A DNA stretch of 62,238 nt from Mizugakiibacter sediminis (GTDB taxonomy: Bacteria; Pseudomonadota; Gammaproteobacteria; Xanthomonadales; Rhodanobacteraceae): the NCBI RefSeq assembly GCF_000953855.2, contig NZ_DF970239.1, positions 97,693 to 159,930 of the forward strand, in the 5' to 3' direction. Positions 14,989 through 23,467 of the stretch are shown here, piece by piece (positions within the stretch are counted from its first letter, which is position 1; each line of letters starts with the position of its first letter). The notes beneath the pieces are model-generated. The model worked only from the letters and a program-made list of their open reading frames with translations, was not told the origin of the DNA and made no database searches. A program made the translations under genes and the position numbers.

Positions 14989-16983
14989 TTACCAGTGCAC
15001 GCCGCGCAGCAGCGAGGCGAACGCGATCTGTTCGCTGGTCGGCGCCTGCGCCGCCTCGCGCATGCCCTTGATGCCCTTCGCCGCCGCCGAATCCGGGAAC
15101 AGGCGGAACGCGGTGTTCATGATGATCTCGTAGGCGCGCGGCGCCAGCGCGTAGACGATCTGCGCGAACGTGCCCAGGCGCGTGGCGATGCGCACCGGCC
15201 GCTCGATGATCGCCTCGACGATCAGATCGGCCGCTTCCTCCGGCGTCAGCGTCGGCACCGACTCGTAGATCTTGGTCGGCGCGATCATCGGTGTCTTCAC
15301 CAGCGGCATGTTGATGGTGGTGAAGCTGACGCCCTGGTCGGAGTATTCCGCCTGGGCGCAGCGCGAGAACGCATCCAGCGCCGCCTTCGACGCCACGTAG
15401 GCGGAGAAGCGCGGCGAGTTGGTCAGCACGCCGATCGAGGAGATGTTGATGATGTGGCCGCGGTGCCGTTCCGCCATCGCCGGCAGGAAACCGAGGATCA
15501 GGCGCAGCGCGCCGAAGTAGTTCAACTGCATGGTGCGCTCGAAGTCGTGGAAGCGCTCGTAGCTGAGCGCGATCGAGCGGCGGATCGAGCGTCCGGCGTT
15601 GTTCACCAGGATGTCGACGTGGCCGTGGTCCGCCAGCACCTGCTGCACGAACGCGTCGCAGGACGCCGCGTCGGTCAGGTCGGTCTTGTAGGTGTGGCAG
15701 ACGCCGCCGGCGGCTTCGATCTCCTTGCGCGTCGCCGCCAGCTCGTCCTCGTTGCGCGCGCAGATCACCAGCCTGGCGCCGGCCGCGGCGATCTTCAGCG
15801 CCGCCGCGCGGCCGATGCCGGAGGTGCCGCCGGTGACCACCACCACCCTGCCCTTCACCTTGCCGGATAGCGAGTGGTCGACGAACAGGTCGGGATCGAG
15901 GTGCCGCTCCCAGTAGTCCCACAGACGCCAGGCGTAGTCCTCGAGTTTCGGCAGCGCGATCTTCGAGCCCTTCAGCGCCCGCTCGGCTTCGCGGCAATCG
16001 AAACGCGTCGGGTAGTTGATCAGCCGCATCAGCTCCGGCGGTATGCCGAAGTCGCGCAACAGCACGTTCACGAAACGGCGCACCGGCGGCAGGCTGGCCA
16101 GCGCCTGGCGCACCGCGCCGGGCACGAAAGCGAACATGCGCGCATCGATGCGCATCGCCATCTCCGGCGCGTGGCCGGCGCGGGCGAAGACGTTCAGCAC
16201 CTCGCCGATGCGGCGCGGCGCCGGGTCGGTGAGGTGGAAGCACTGGCCGTCCAGGCCGGGCTTGTGCGCGATGTGGTCCATCGCCGCGACCACCCAGTCG
16301 ACTGGCACCAGGTTGATGCGTCCGCCTTCCAGGCCGACCGTCGGTACCCACGGCGGCAGCATCTGCCGCATTTTCTTGATCAGGCCGAACAGGTAGTAGG
16401 GGCCGTCGATCTTGTCGATCTCGCCGGTCCGCGAGTGGCCGATCACCATGCCCGGCCGGTAGATGCGGAACGGGCGCCGGCATTCCGTGCGCACGATGCG
16501 TTCGGCCTCGTGCTTGGTGCGGAAATACGGATTGGCGTCGAGCTCCTCGGCCTCGTCGAACATGTCCTCGCGGAACACGCCCGGGTACAGGCCGGCCGCC
16601 GCGATCGAACTGACGAAATGCACGCAGCCGGCGTTGACCGCCTCGGCAAGCTCCAGCGCGTGGCGGGTGCCTTCGACGTTGGCCGTGCGCTGCGCCTCGG
16701 CATCGGCGGTGAGGTCGTACAGCGCGGCCAGGTGGAAAAAGTGCCGCACCTTGCCCTTCAGCGCGGCGAGCTGGGCGGGCGCGACGCCGAGCCTGGGCCT
16801 GGCGAGATCGCCGCGCACGACGACCAGGCGCTCCTTCGGAGCGCCGAGTCGTTCGCGCAGCGCCTCGAACTTCTCTTCCGACCCCTTGCGCACCAGGCAG
16901 TACACCGTGCCCTTGCGCGCCAGCAGGCGTTCGAGCAGGTGACGGCCGATGAAGCCCGTGGCTCCGGTCACGAAGTAGTTCAT
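14989..16983 (-). CDS. Two-domain fatty acyl-CoA/aldehyde reductase (wax-ester type)
   Basis: The 664-residue protein is a fusion of two Rossmann reductase domains. The N-terminal extended-SDR/NAD_binding_4 domain starts MNYFVTGATGFIGRHLLERL and has YFRTKHEAERIV. The C-terminal classical SDR domain, from about residue 380, has TGGTSGIGRAAA, NNAGRSIRRS and a YVASK active-site motif. The whole protein closely resembles, from memory, the 661-residue Marinobacter aquaeolei fatty acyl reductase (Maqu_2507), which reduces acyl-CoA and aldehyde to fatty alcohol for wax esters. It is divergent from an acyl-CoA-binding protein gene. No wax synthase (WS/DGAT) is in view. The start at 16983 fits the family N terminus. 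Confidence 0.88.
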   Translation of the reverse strand: MNYFVTGATGFIGRHLLERLLARKGTVYCLVRKGSEEKFEALRERLGAPKERLVVVRGDLARPRLGVAPAQLAALKGKVRHFFHLAALYDLTADAEAQRTANVEGTRHALELAEAVNAGCVHFVSSIAAAGLYPGVFREDMFDEAEELDANPYFRTKHEAERIVRTECRRPFRIYRPGMVIGHSRTGEIDKIDGPYYLFGLIKKMRQMLPPWVPTVGLEGGRINLVPVDWVVAAMDHIAHKPGLDGQCFHLTDPAPRRIGEVLNVFARAGHAPEMAMRIDARMFAFVPGAVRQALASLPPVRRFVNVLLRDFGIPPELMRLINYPTRFDCREAERALKGSKIALPKLEDYAWRLWDYWERHLDPDLFVDHSLSGKVKGRVVVVTGGTSGIGRAAALKIAAAGARLVICARNEDELAATRKEIEAAGGVCHTYKTDLTDAASCDAFVQQVLADHGHVDILVNNAGRSIRRSIALSYERFHDFERTMQLNYFGALRLILGFLPAMAERHRGHIINISSIGVLTNSPRFSAYVASKAALDAFSRCAQAEYSDQGVSFTTINMPLVKTPMIAPTKIYESVPTLTPEEAADLIVEAIIERPVRIATRLGTFAQIVYALAPRAYEIIMNTAFRLFPDSAAAKGIKGMREAAQAPTSEQIAFASLLRGVHW

Positions 16984-17123
16984 GCGCGATTCCTCCGCCG
17001 CGGCCGTCGCGCCGCGCTCCCGCTGCAAGCATAGTCCGGCACACGTTTCGCGACCAAGCGAAGCGGACCCGCGCGGACGCTGCCTGCCGCCCCGTCGATG
17101 CGCGCGCATCGCATATCGTCGCG

Positions 17124-17152
17124 TTGACCGCCCCAGGGGCGCGTGATACAAG
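17124..17152 (+). promoter_or_regulatory. Probable sigma-70 promoter for the acyl-CoA-binding protein gene
   Basis: TTGACC (17124-17129) is followed after 17 bp by TACAAG (17147-17152) preceded by TGA, an extended -10 arrangement. It lies in the 202-bp gap between the divergent acyl reductase and acyl-CoA-binding protein genes, 34 bp before the ATG. Confidence 0.5.
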
Positions 17153-17185
17153 CTCGTCCGTTGCGGGGGAGGGAATGCGACAGCC

Positions 17186-17443
17186 ATGGCCGATCTGAAA
17201 GCGCAGTTCGAAAAGGCCGCCGAGGACGTCAAAAAGCTCGGCGAGCGCCCGGACAACGACACGCTGCTGAAGCTCTACGCGCTGTACAAGCAGGGTTCGG
17301 AAGGCGACGTCAGCGGCCCCAAACCGGGCTTCTTCGACTTCGTCGGCACCGCGAAGTACGAGGCGTGGACGAAGCTCAAGGGCATGGCGCCCGACGAAGC
17401 GATGAAGAAGTACATCGAGCTGGTGCGCAAGCTCGGCGCCTGA
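17186..17443 (+). CDS. Acyl-CoA-binding protein (ACBP)
   Basis: The 85-residue protein is a complete ACBP domain, a four-helix bundle that binds long-chain acyl-CoA esters in the cytoplasm. Visible family features are KLYALYKQGSEGDVSGPKPG (residues about 29-48, the acyl-CoA-binding stretch), YEAWTKLKGMAPDEAMKKYI and the N-terminal FEKAAEDVKKL. ACBPs are common in eukaryotes and scattered in bacteria. Its position, divergent from a fatty acyl-CoA reductase and 11 bp ahead of a TetR gene, suggests it delivers or buffers acyl-CoA for storage-lipid synthesis (inference). Confidence 0.94.
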   Translation: MADLKAQFEKAAEDVKKLGERPDNDTLLKLYALYKQGSEGDVSGPKPGFFDFVGTAKYEAWTKLKGMAPDEAMKKYIELVRKLGA

Positions 17444-17454
17444 GCCGGCGGGCG

Positions 17455-18087
17455 ATGGCGCGGCACACGCGCGAGCGCATCCTCGAAACCAGCCTGGGCA
17501 TGTTCAACGCCCAGGGCGAGCCGAACGTCACCACCAACCACATCGCCGACGAGCTGGGCATCAGCCCCGGCAACCTGTACTACCACTTCCGCAACAAGGA
17601 AGACATCGTCGAGCAACTGTTCGCGCGCTACGAACAGCGCATGGACGACGCCCTGCTGGCGCCGCAGGAGCGCCTGCCGGACCTCGAGGACGTGTGGCTG
17701 CAGTTGCACCTGGTCTTCGAGTGCATGTGGGAATACCGCTTCCTGTACCGCGACCTGGTCGACATCCTCGCGCGCAACCGCAAGCTGCGCCTGCGCTTCG
17801 TGCGCGTGCTCGAGCGCGCCGGCGATTCGGCGCGGCGGGTGATGCACGGTCTGGTGCGCGCCGGCGTGATGCGCGCCAGCGCCGAGGAGATCGAGGCGCT
17901 GGTGGAGAACATCCTGCTGGTGGCGACCTTCTGGCTGGACTACGACGCGGTGCGCCGCGGCGGCGGCCAGGGCGCGCAGCGGGAGCTCGCGCGCGGCATC
18001 TACCAGGTGATGCTGCTGCTGGCGCCGTTCCTGCGCGACGCGGAACGCGCGCACCTCAACCGGCTGGCCAGCGCCTACCGCGACTGA
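17455..18087 (+). CDS. TetR-family regulator, PhaD-like
   Basis: The 210-residue protein has an N-terminal TetR helix-turn-helix (RERILETSLGMFNAQGEPNV, ELGISPGNLYYHFRNKEDIV). It resembles, over its full length, Pseudomonas PhaD, the regulator of polyhydroxyalkanoate and phasin genes, including the C-terminal pattern LDYDAVRRGGG...IYQVMLLLAPFL. PhaD is thought to sense a fatty-acid-derived ligand. The gene lies 11 bp after the ACBP gene, probably in one transcript, and is the natural candidate to control ACBP, the acyl reductase and perhaps the phasin gene. Its last 13 bp overlap the convergent paiB remnant. Confidence 0.85.
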   Translation: MARHTRERILETSLGMFNAQGEPNVTTNHIADELGISPGNLYYHFRNKEDIVEQLFARYEQRMDDALLAPQERLPDLEDVWLQLHLVFECMWEYRFLYRDLVDILARNRKLRLRFVRVLERAGDSARRVMHGLVRAGVMRASAEEIEALVENILLVATFWLDYDAVRRGGGQGAQRELARGIYQVMLLLAPFLRDAERAHLNRLASAYRD

Positions 18088-18479
18088 CCGCGGCGCGGAT
18101 CGGCCGCCGCCACTTCGCGCTCGCGCTCGATCGGCGACGCCGCCAAGCCGGCGCGTGCGCCCTCGAAGTCGGCGGCGATGCGGTTCTGGCTGAGCTTCCA
18201 CTTGCCTCGCAGCCGCGCGATCGGCAGCTCGAAGCCGACGATGCCGCGCAACTGGCATTCGAGGTAGGGCATCGGCGCGTCGCTGACGCGCCAGCGCGGG
18301 CCTCCTGAGGCGGTCGAGGATGTCGAGCAGGCGCGCCGGCTGCGGATCGAACGCCAGCGGCAGGTGCGTCGCGATCAGCCCTTCGGGCCATGCGCGACCA
18401 GCGAGGCGAAAGCGATCGTGCGCATCCCCTCGCGCAGGGCCTCGATGCGTTCCTCGCGGAAACGGCTGGGCAGGTACAT
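18075..18479 (-). pseudogene. Decayed paiB-like FMN-binding negative regulator
   Basis: The minus strand begins with ATG at 18479 and reads MYLPSRFREERIEALREGMR, then TIAFASLVAHGPKG and a stop: a normal PaiB N terminus. After a frame change it continues EGLIATHLPLAFDPQPARLL, also typical of PaiB. A second frame change follows, after which the C-terminal part RWRVSDAPMPYLECQLRGIV and GFELPIARLRGKWKLSQNR is intact to 18075. The central part expected between these segments (roughly 100 residues) is missing. So the gene has at least one frameshift plus an internal deletion and is very likely non-functional. PaiB proteins bind FMN and repress proteases and sporulation genes in Bacillus. Confidence 0.8.
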
Positions 18480-18529
18480 CGCGTGAACCCGGGGAACGAA
18501 AGCGCCGAGCGCAGCCGAAGGCGATGCGC

Positions 18530-18712
18530 TCAGCGGCCGCGGTGCCTGCGCGCCCGCGCCGCGCGGCCCTCCTCGACCAGCGCGACGAACAGCGCCCTCG
18601 CGCGCCTCTGCAGCACGACGGCCGCGCCCAACCCCGCCAGCACCAGGTTGTGCAGATGCTCGGCGGCGGGCGATGGCGGCCGGGCGTGACGTTGGCGCGG
18701 ATCGGCGGGCAT
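18530..18712 (-). CDS. Small phasin-like hypothetical protein
   Basis: This 60-residue frame starts 34 bp after the zipA stop on the same strand. Its middle part, LHNLVLAGLGAAVVLQRRAR, then ALFVALVEEG, resembles the hydrophobic core of phasins: the nearby phasin has IWLAGLGAFSKAQSEG and KLFEALVQEG. The rest is Arg/Pro/Ala-rich and could arise from GC bias. It may be a small granule-associated protein, a remnant of a second phasin gene, or a chance frame. I do not recognise a specific family, and no clear ribosome-binding site decides the start. Confidence 0.35.
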   Translation of the reverse strand: MPADPRQRHARPPSPAAEHLHNLVLAGLGAAVVLQRRARALFVALVEEGRAARARRHRGR

Positions 18713-18746
18713 GGACGACTCGGCGGGTCGCCGCGGCGGCGGGCGC

Positions 18747-19505
18747 TCAGCGTCCGAACCTGATCTCGTCGCCTTCGTGGCGGCGGTCCCAGGCGCGCAG
18801 GTCGTCGCGGATGTAGGCGATGCGCTGGCGACCGAGCGCGCTGCGCTCCTCGTCCAGCACCATGCCGTCCAGCAGTTCGGCGAGGCGCTGCGCGGTGGGC
18901 AGCATGGCGTCCCAGGCGTCCAGCGCCGGCAGCGGGCCGGGCAGCGTCATGAAGAAGCTCAGCCCCGGCGTTTCCAGGCGGTCGATGTCGCGCATGTCGA
19001 ATTTGCCGGGTTTGACCATGTTGGCGACGCTGAAGATCGGTCCGAGCTCCGGCTTGCCGTCGAGCAGGCGATGGAAGATGCCGAGGTCGCCGAACTCGAG
19101 CCCCGCCTTCTCCGCGGCCACCACCAGGTCCGGCCCGCGGAACGGGTGGTCCGGCCGCGCCGCCACGAACAGCGTGACGATGCGTTCCACCGGCTTGCCG
19201 GCCGGACGCCGCCCGGGCAGCGGCTGCGAGGCCGCGCGCGCGCCGGCCGGCGCGTCGTCGCGGGCGCTGAAACCGCCCACGTCCAGTTCGCCCTGCCGTG
19301 GTTCGCCGGCCGCTTCCGCCGCCGCGCCGGCATCGCCGCCGAGGGTCGGCTCGATGCGCGTGTCGCCGCCGCCGCGGAACAGCGTGCGACGGCCCTGCCC
19401 CGGCTTCTTCGGTTGTCCGAACAGATAGATCAGCGCCAGCACGATCGCGCCGACGACGGCGATGATGATGCGCAGCGTGGTGGGGCTGAGTGCCTGCTGT
19501 TCCAT
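18747..19505 (-). CDS. zipA: Cell division protein ZipA
   Basis: ZipA anchors FtsZ to the inner membrane at the division site. The 252-residue protein has an N-terminal membrane anchor (LRIIIAVVGAIVLALIYLFG, residues about 11-30), a short basic then Pro/Ala-rich linker, and a C-terminal FtsZ-binding domain (residues about 105-235: ERIVTLFVAARPDHPFRGPD, then FGDLGIFHRL and FFMTLPGPLPALDAWDAML). It lies 14 bp downstream of smc on the same strand, the conserved smc-zipA order. The ligA gene, which often follows, is absent; the paiB remnant and TetR gene are found instead. Confidence 0.93.
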   Translation of the reverse strand: MEQQALSPTTLRIIIAVVGAIVLALIYLFGQPKKPGQGRRTLFRGGGDTRIEPTLGGDAGAAAEAAGEPRQGELDVGGFSARDDAPAGARAASQPLPGRRPAGKPVERIVTLFVAARPDHPFRGPDLVVAAEKAGLEFGDLGIFHRLLDGKPELGPIFSVANMVKPGKFDMRDIDRLETPGLSFFMTLPGPLPALDAWDAMLPTAQRLAELLDGMVLDEERSALGRQRIAYIRDDLRAWDRRHEGDEIRFGR

Positions 19506-19519
19506 GGGCGTGCTCCGGA

Positions 19520-22500
19520 TCAGGCGGCGCCGGCCAGTTTAGCGGCTTCGGCAAGGTCCACCTGAACCAGGCGCGAAACGCCCGGCTCGCGCATGGTCAC
19601 GCCGCAGAGCTGGTGCGCCGCCTCCATGGTCGCCTTGTTGTGGGTGACGAAGATGAATTGCACGCGCTCGCTCATCTCGTTGACCATGCTCGAGAAGCGC
19701 CCGACGTTGGCCTCGTCCAGCGGCGCGTCCACCTCGTCCAGCAGGCAGAACGGCGCGGGATTCAGCCGGAAGATCGCGAACACCAGCGCCACCGCGGTCA
19801 GCGCCTTCTCGCCGCCGGACAGCAGCGAGATGTTGCTGACGCGCTTGCCCGGCGGCCGCGCCATGATCGCCACGCCGGTATCCAGCAGGTCCTCGCCGGT
19901 CAGTTCGAGATAGGCGTGGCCGCCGCCGAACAGGCGCGGGAACAGCTCCTGCATGCCGGCATTGACGCGATCGAAGGTTTCCTTGAAGCGCTGGCGCGTC
20001 TCGCGATCGATCTTCTTGATCGCGTTCTCCAGCGTCTCCAGCGCGGAAGTGAGGTCGGCGAGCTGCGCGTCGAGGTAGGTCTTGCGCTGCGACTGCTCTT
20101 CGTACTCCTGGATCGCGGCGAGGTTGACCGGCTCGAGCCGGCGGATCTTCTGCTCGAGGTCGGCCAGCGCCTGCTGCCACTGCGCCGGCTCGGCCGCCTC
20201 GTCCAGTTCGTCCAGCAACGGCTGCAGTTCCAGACCCGCGGCGGCGATCGCCTCGGCCAGCTGCTGCGCGCGCAGGCGCGACTCCTGCTCGGCCAGGCGC
20301 TTCTCGGACAGCGACTCGCGCAGCTCGTTCAGGCGGTGCTCGACGCGCTGGCGCTCCTGCTCGTAGCGGCGGAACTCGGCGTCGCAGTCCTCCAGCGCCT
20401 TGCGCGCCTCGACCAGCTGGCGGTCGACCAGCAGGCGCTGGTCGAGGTAGGTCTGCCGCTCCGCTTCCAGCCCGGCCATCGGATCGTGGCCGGAGGCGAG
20501 CTGCTCGGCGATCTCGACGCGGCGCGCCTCGAGCTGGGCCTGTTGCGCCTGCATGCGCGCCAGCGCCTGCTCCAGCGAGGCCAGCGCGGTGCGCTTCGAT
20601 TCCATGGCGAGGGCGTGCTGGTGGGCCTGGTCGTCGGCCTCGCGCGCGTTCATGCGCGCCTCCTCGCGGGCCTCGAGCAATTGGCGGCGCTCGGCTTCCA
20701 GCGCGCGGCGCTGCTCTTCCAGTTCGCCCATGCGCGCGACCGCGGCCTCCAGCCGTGCGCGCGCCTCGCGCGCCTGGCCTTCGAGCTCGGCGCTGCGCGC
20801 CGCCAGCTCGGCCAGCTCGGCGCCCACCTTCTCCATGCGCGCGCGCGCCGTCTCCACCTTGCCGCGATGGCCTTGCAATTGGCCGGCCAGTTCGGACATG
20901 CGCCGATGCGCCTGGTACAGCTCGCGCTGGGTGTCGTCGCGGGCGCGCTCGCTCTCGAACTTTTCCGTGCGCAGCGCTTCCAGGCGCTCGCCAAGCTCGG
21001 CGGCGCGCGCGTCCAGCGCGCCGATCTGCGCGGCGAGCGCGTGGATCTCGCGCTCGCGGGCGAGCACGCCGACCTGCTTGCCGGCGGCGCGCAGCACGCG
21101 CGCATAACCCGGACCCAGCCACTCGCCGTCGCAGGTGATCACCGACTGCGGCGCAGGCAGCGTCGGCGCGATCGCGCGCGCCTGCTGCAGCGACTCCGCC
21201 GTGCGCACCTGACCGAGCAGGGCCAGCACCGCGGCCGGACCGCGCACGTGTTCCGCCAGGCTGCCGGGAACCGGTTGCGCGACCGCGCCCGCGGCGGCGA
21301 ACAGCGCGACGTCGACCTCGCCGGCGCCCTGCAATTCGCCGCTGAGCGCGTGCGGGTCGTCGACCAGCACCGCCTCCAGCAAGCCGGACAGGCAAGTCTC
21401 GACCGCACGCTCCCAGCCGGCGTCGACGTCCAGCGCCTCGCCGAGACGGCGCGCCTTGTCCAGCCCCAACTGCGCCAGCCAGGCGCTGGCGGCGCCCTGC
21501 TCCTGGCCCAGCGCGGCGTGTTGCAGCGCCTCCAGCGAGGCGAGGCGGCCGCGCGCGGCCTGCAACTGCTGGCGGGTTTCGTTCAGCACGGCCTGGACCT
21601 GCCGCTCCTCGTCGAGCACGCGCTCGTGCGCGGCCTTGCGCTCGTCCAGCAGGCCGCCCAGCGTGTCGACGCGCTCGCGCTGCGCCTCGTGCTCGGCGCC
21701 CAGGCTTTCGGCGGCGGCGTCCAGCGCGCCGACGTCGGCGGCCTTCCGTTCGGCTTCCAGCGCCTCGCGGCGCTTGGCCAGGTCGAGGCTCTGCCGGTCG
21801 AGGTAATCGAGGCGCGTGCGCTCGACCTCGGCCGCCTGCGCGGCCTCGGAGGCGGCGCGCGTGTGCGCGTCCCAGCGCGGCTGCCAGTCGGCCAGCTTCG
21901 CCTCGGCCGTGCGCAGCGCCTCGGCGGCCTGCGCGGCGAGCTCCTGCAGCGCCTCGGCGCGCGGCTCGCCTTCGGCCAGCGCCTGGCGCAGCATCTCGAC
22001 CTGCGCGCGATCGCCGGCGATGTGCTCGCCCAACTCGGCCCAGGCGCGCTCGGTTTCCTCGCGCGAGCGCTCCAGCCGTTCGGCCAGCTCGCGGGTGTGG
22101 CGGATCTGCTGCTCGACGCGCGCGATCTCGGCGCCGACCTTGTACACCTCGGCCTGCACCGCGTTGAGGTGCTCGCTGGCAGCCTGGTGGCGCTCGCGGC
22201 CGGACTCGATCTGCGCCTCGATCTGGCGCTGCTCGGCGAGGTGTTTCTCGATCTCGATCTCGGCCTGGCGCAGCGCGCCGCCCTGCTCGTCCAGCGCGCG
22301 GGCGATGCTGCGGTAGCTCAGCGCGCGCAGCTCGGCCTCGCGGCGGGTCTGCTCCTCCTTCAGCGCCTTCCAGCGTTCGGCGGCGCGCGCCTGCCGGTTC
22401 AGGTGCTCGAGCTGCTTCTCCACCTCGTCGCGCACGTCGCGCACGCGGTCGAGGTTCTCGCGCGTCGACTTGATGCGGCTCTCGGTCTCCTTGCGGCGCT

Positions 22501-23023
22501 CCTTGTACTTGGAGATGCCGGCGGCTTCCTCGAGGTGCGTGCGCAGCTCCTCCGGATGCGCCTCGATGATCTGGCTGATCATGCCCTGCTCGATGATCGA
22601 GTAGCTGCGGGGCCCCAGGCCGGTGCCGAGGAACAGGTCGGTGATGTCGCGCCGGCGGCAGCGGCCGCCGTTGAGGAAATACGAGGATTGGCCGTCGCGG
22701 CTGACGATGCGCTTGACCGAGATCTCGGCGTAGTTGGCGTACTCGCCCTGGATGGTGCCGTCGGCATTGTCGAAGATCAGCTCGACGCTGGCCTGGCCGA
22801 CCGGCTTGCGCGCGCTGGAGCCGGAGAAGATCACGTCGGTCAGCGAGTCGCCGCGCAGGCGGCTGGCCGCGCTCTCGCCCATCACCCAGCGGATCGCGTC
22901 GATGATGTTGGACTTGCCGCAGCCGTTCGGACCGACGATGCCGGTCATGTTGGTGGGCAGGTGCAACGTGGTCGGATCGACGAAAGACTTGAATCCAGCC
23001 AGCTTGATCGTGGTCAGGCGCAT
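19520..23023 (-). CDS. smc: Chromosome segregation protein SMC
   Basis: SMC is the core ATPase of bacterial condensin (with ScpA/ScpB). The 1167-residue protein has an N-terminal Walker A GPNGCGKSNIIDAIRWVMGE (about 32-51), a long coiled coil, a hinge in the region of residues 500-660 (GSLAEHVRGPAAVLALLGQ nearby), a returning coiled coil, and the C-terminal head with signature LLSGGEKALTAVALVFAIF and Walker B FCLLDEVDAPLDEANV. Length and architecture are complete. It starts MRLTTIKLAGFKSFVDPT, a typical SMC N terminus. It precedes zipA by 14 bp. Confidence 0.97.
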   Translation of the reverse strand: MRLTTIKLAGFKSFVDPTTLHLPTNMTGIVGPNGCGKSNIIDAIRWVMGESAASRLRGDSLTDVIFSGSSARKPVGQASVELIFDNADGTIQGEYANYAEISVKRIVSRDGQSSYFLNGGRCRRRDITDLFLGTGLGPRSYSIIEQGMISQIIEAHPEELRTHLEEAAGISKYKERRKETESRIKSTRENLDRVRDVRDEVEKQLEHLNRQARAAERWKALKEEQTRREAELRALSYRSIARALDEQGGALRQAEIEIEKHLAEQRQIEAQIESGRERHQAASEHLNAVQAEVYKVGAEIARVEQQIRHTRELAERLERSREETERAWAELGEHIAGDRAQVEMLRQALAEGEPRAEALQELAAQAAEALRTAEAKLADWQPRWDAHTRAASEAAQAAEVERTRLDYLDRQSLDLAKRREALEAERKAADVGALDAAAESLGAEHEAQRERVDTLGGLLDERKAAHERVLDEERQVQAVLNETRQQLQAARGRLASLEALQHAALGQEQGAASAWLAQLGLDKARRLGEALDVDAGWERAVETCLSGLLEAVLVDDPHALSGELQGAGEVDVALFAAAGAVAQPVPGSLAEHVRGPAAVLALLGQVRTAESLQQARAIAPTLPAPQSVITCDGEWLGPGYARVLRAAGKQVGVLAREREIHALAAQIGALDARAAELGERLEALRTEKFESERARDDTQRELYQAHRRMSELAGQLQGHRGKVETARARMEKVGAELAELAARSAELEGQAREARARLEAAVARMGELEEQRRALEAERRQLLEAREEARMNAREADDQAHQHALAMESKRTALASLEQALARMQAQQAQLEARRVEIAEQLASGHDPMAGLEAERQTYLDQRLLVDRQLVEARKALEDCDAEFRRYEQERQRVEHRLNELRESLSEKRLAEQESRLRAQQLAEAIAAAGLELQPLLDELDEAAEPAQWQQALADLEQKIRRLEPVNLAAIQEYEEQSQRKTYLDAQLADLTSALETLENAIKKIDRETRQRFKETFDRVNAGMQELFPRLFGGGHAYLELTGEDLLDTGVAIMARPPGKRVSNISLLSGGEKALTAVALVFAIFRLNPAPFCLLDEVDAPLDEANVGRFSSMVNEMSERVQFIFVTHNKATMEAAHQLCGVTMREPGVSRLVQVDLAEAAKLAGAA

Positions 23024-23154
23024 CGGGCGTCGGCGAATGGAAGGCTCGGGACCGCCGCGACCCCCTCGCCGCGGCGGGAAGCCGCCACTGTGCCAAGGGT
23101 GGCCGTCAGGCGCAATCGACGGAACAGGACGGTTTGCAAATCAGGGATCTACGC

Positions 23155-23174
23155 ACCACATCTCATGTGGTTTT
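23155..23174 (+). repeat. Short hairpin with T run upstream of smc
   Basis: ACCACAT (23155-23161) and ATGTGGT (23165-23171) form a 7-bp stem with a CTC loop followed by TTTT on the plus strand. The 177-bp gap between bolA and smc (23024-23200) contains no gene. Both neighbours are on the minus strand, so a plus-strand terminator has no obvious gene to serve. The hairpin could act as a bidirectional terminator or protein site upstream of smc. It is more AT-rich than its surroundings. Confidence 0.4.
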
Positions 23175-23200
23175 GCGGCGAACGGCGCCGCCGCGGACGC

Positions 23201-23467
23201 TCAACCTTCGCCGGGCGCGCGCGCCTCGATGGCGAGCGCGTGCAGGCGCTCGGGAAACAGGTCGCCGAGCGCGGCATAGACCAGGCGGTGGCGCTGGATC
23301 GGCGTCTTGCCGGTGAAGGCGGCGCTGACCACGCGCACGCGGAAGTGCCCCTTGCCCTCGCCGGCGTGGCCGACGTGCAGGTGCCCCTCGTCGATCACCT
23401 CGAGCGTCTGCGGCGCCAGCGCCGCGGCGATGCGCTCGCGGATCAGCGCCGCGCGGTCGAGGCTCAC
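23201..23467 (-). CDS. bolA: BolA-family protein
   Basis: BolA proteins are small class II KH-like proteins that work with monothiol glutaredoxins in iron-sulfur handling, and some act as stress and morphology regulators. The 88-residue product has the conserved core [20 protein letters not shown] and [18 protein letters not shown]. It overlaps yciI by four bases (ATGA), so the two are translationally coupled. The gene could be bolA proper or an ibaG/yrbA-type paralogue; the HVGHAG and [12 protein letters not shown] pattern favours BolA. Confidence 0.88.
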   Translation of the reverse strand: MSLDRAALIRERIAAALAPQTLEVIDEGHLHVGHAGEGKGHFRVRVVSAAFTGKTPIQRHRLVYAALGDLFPERLHALAIEARAPGEG

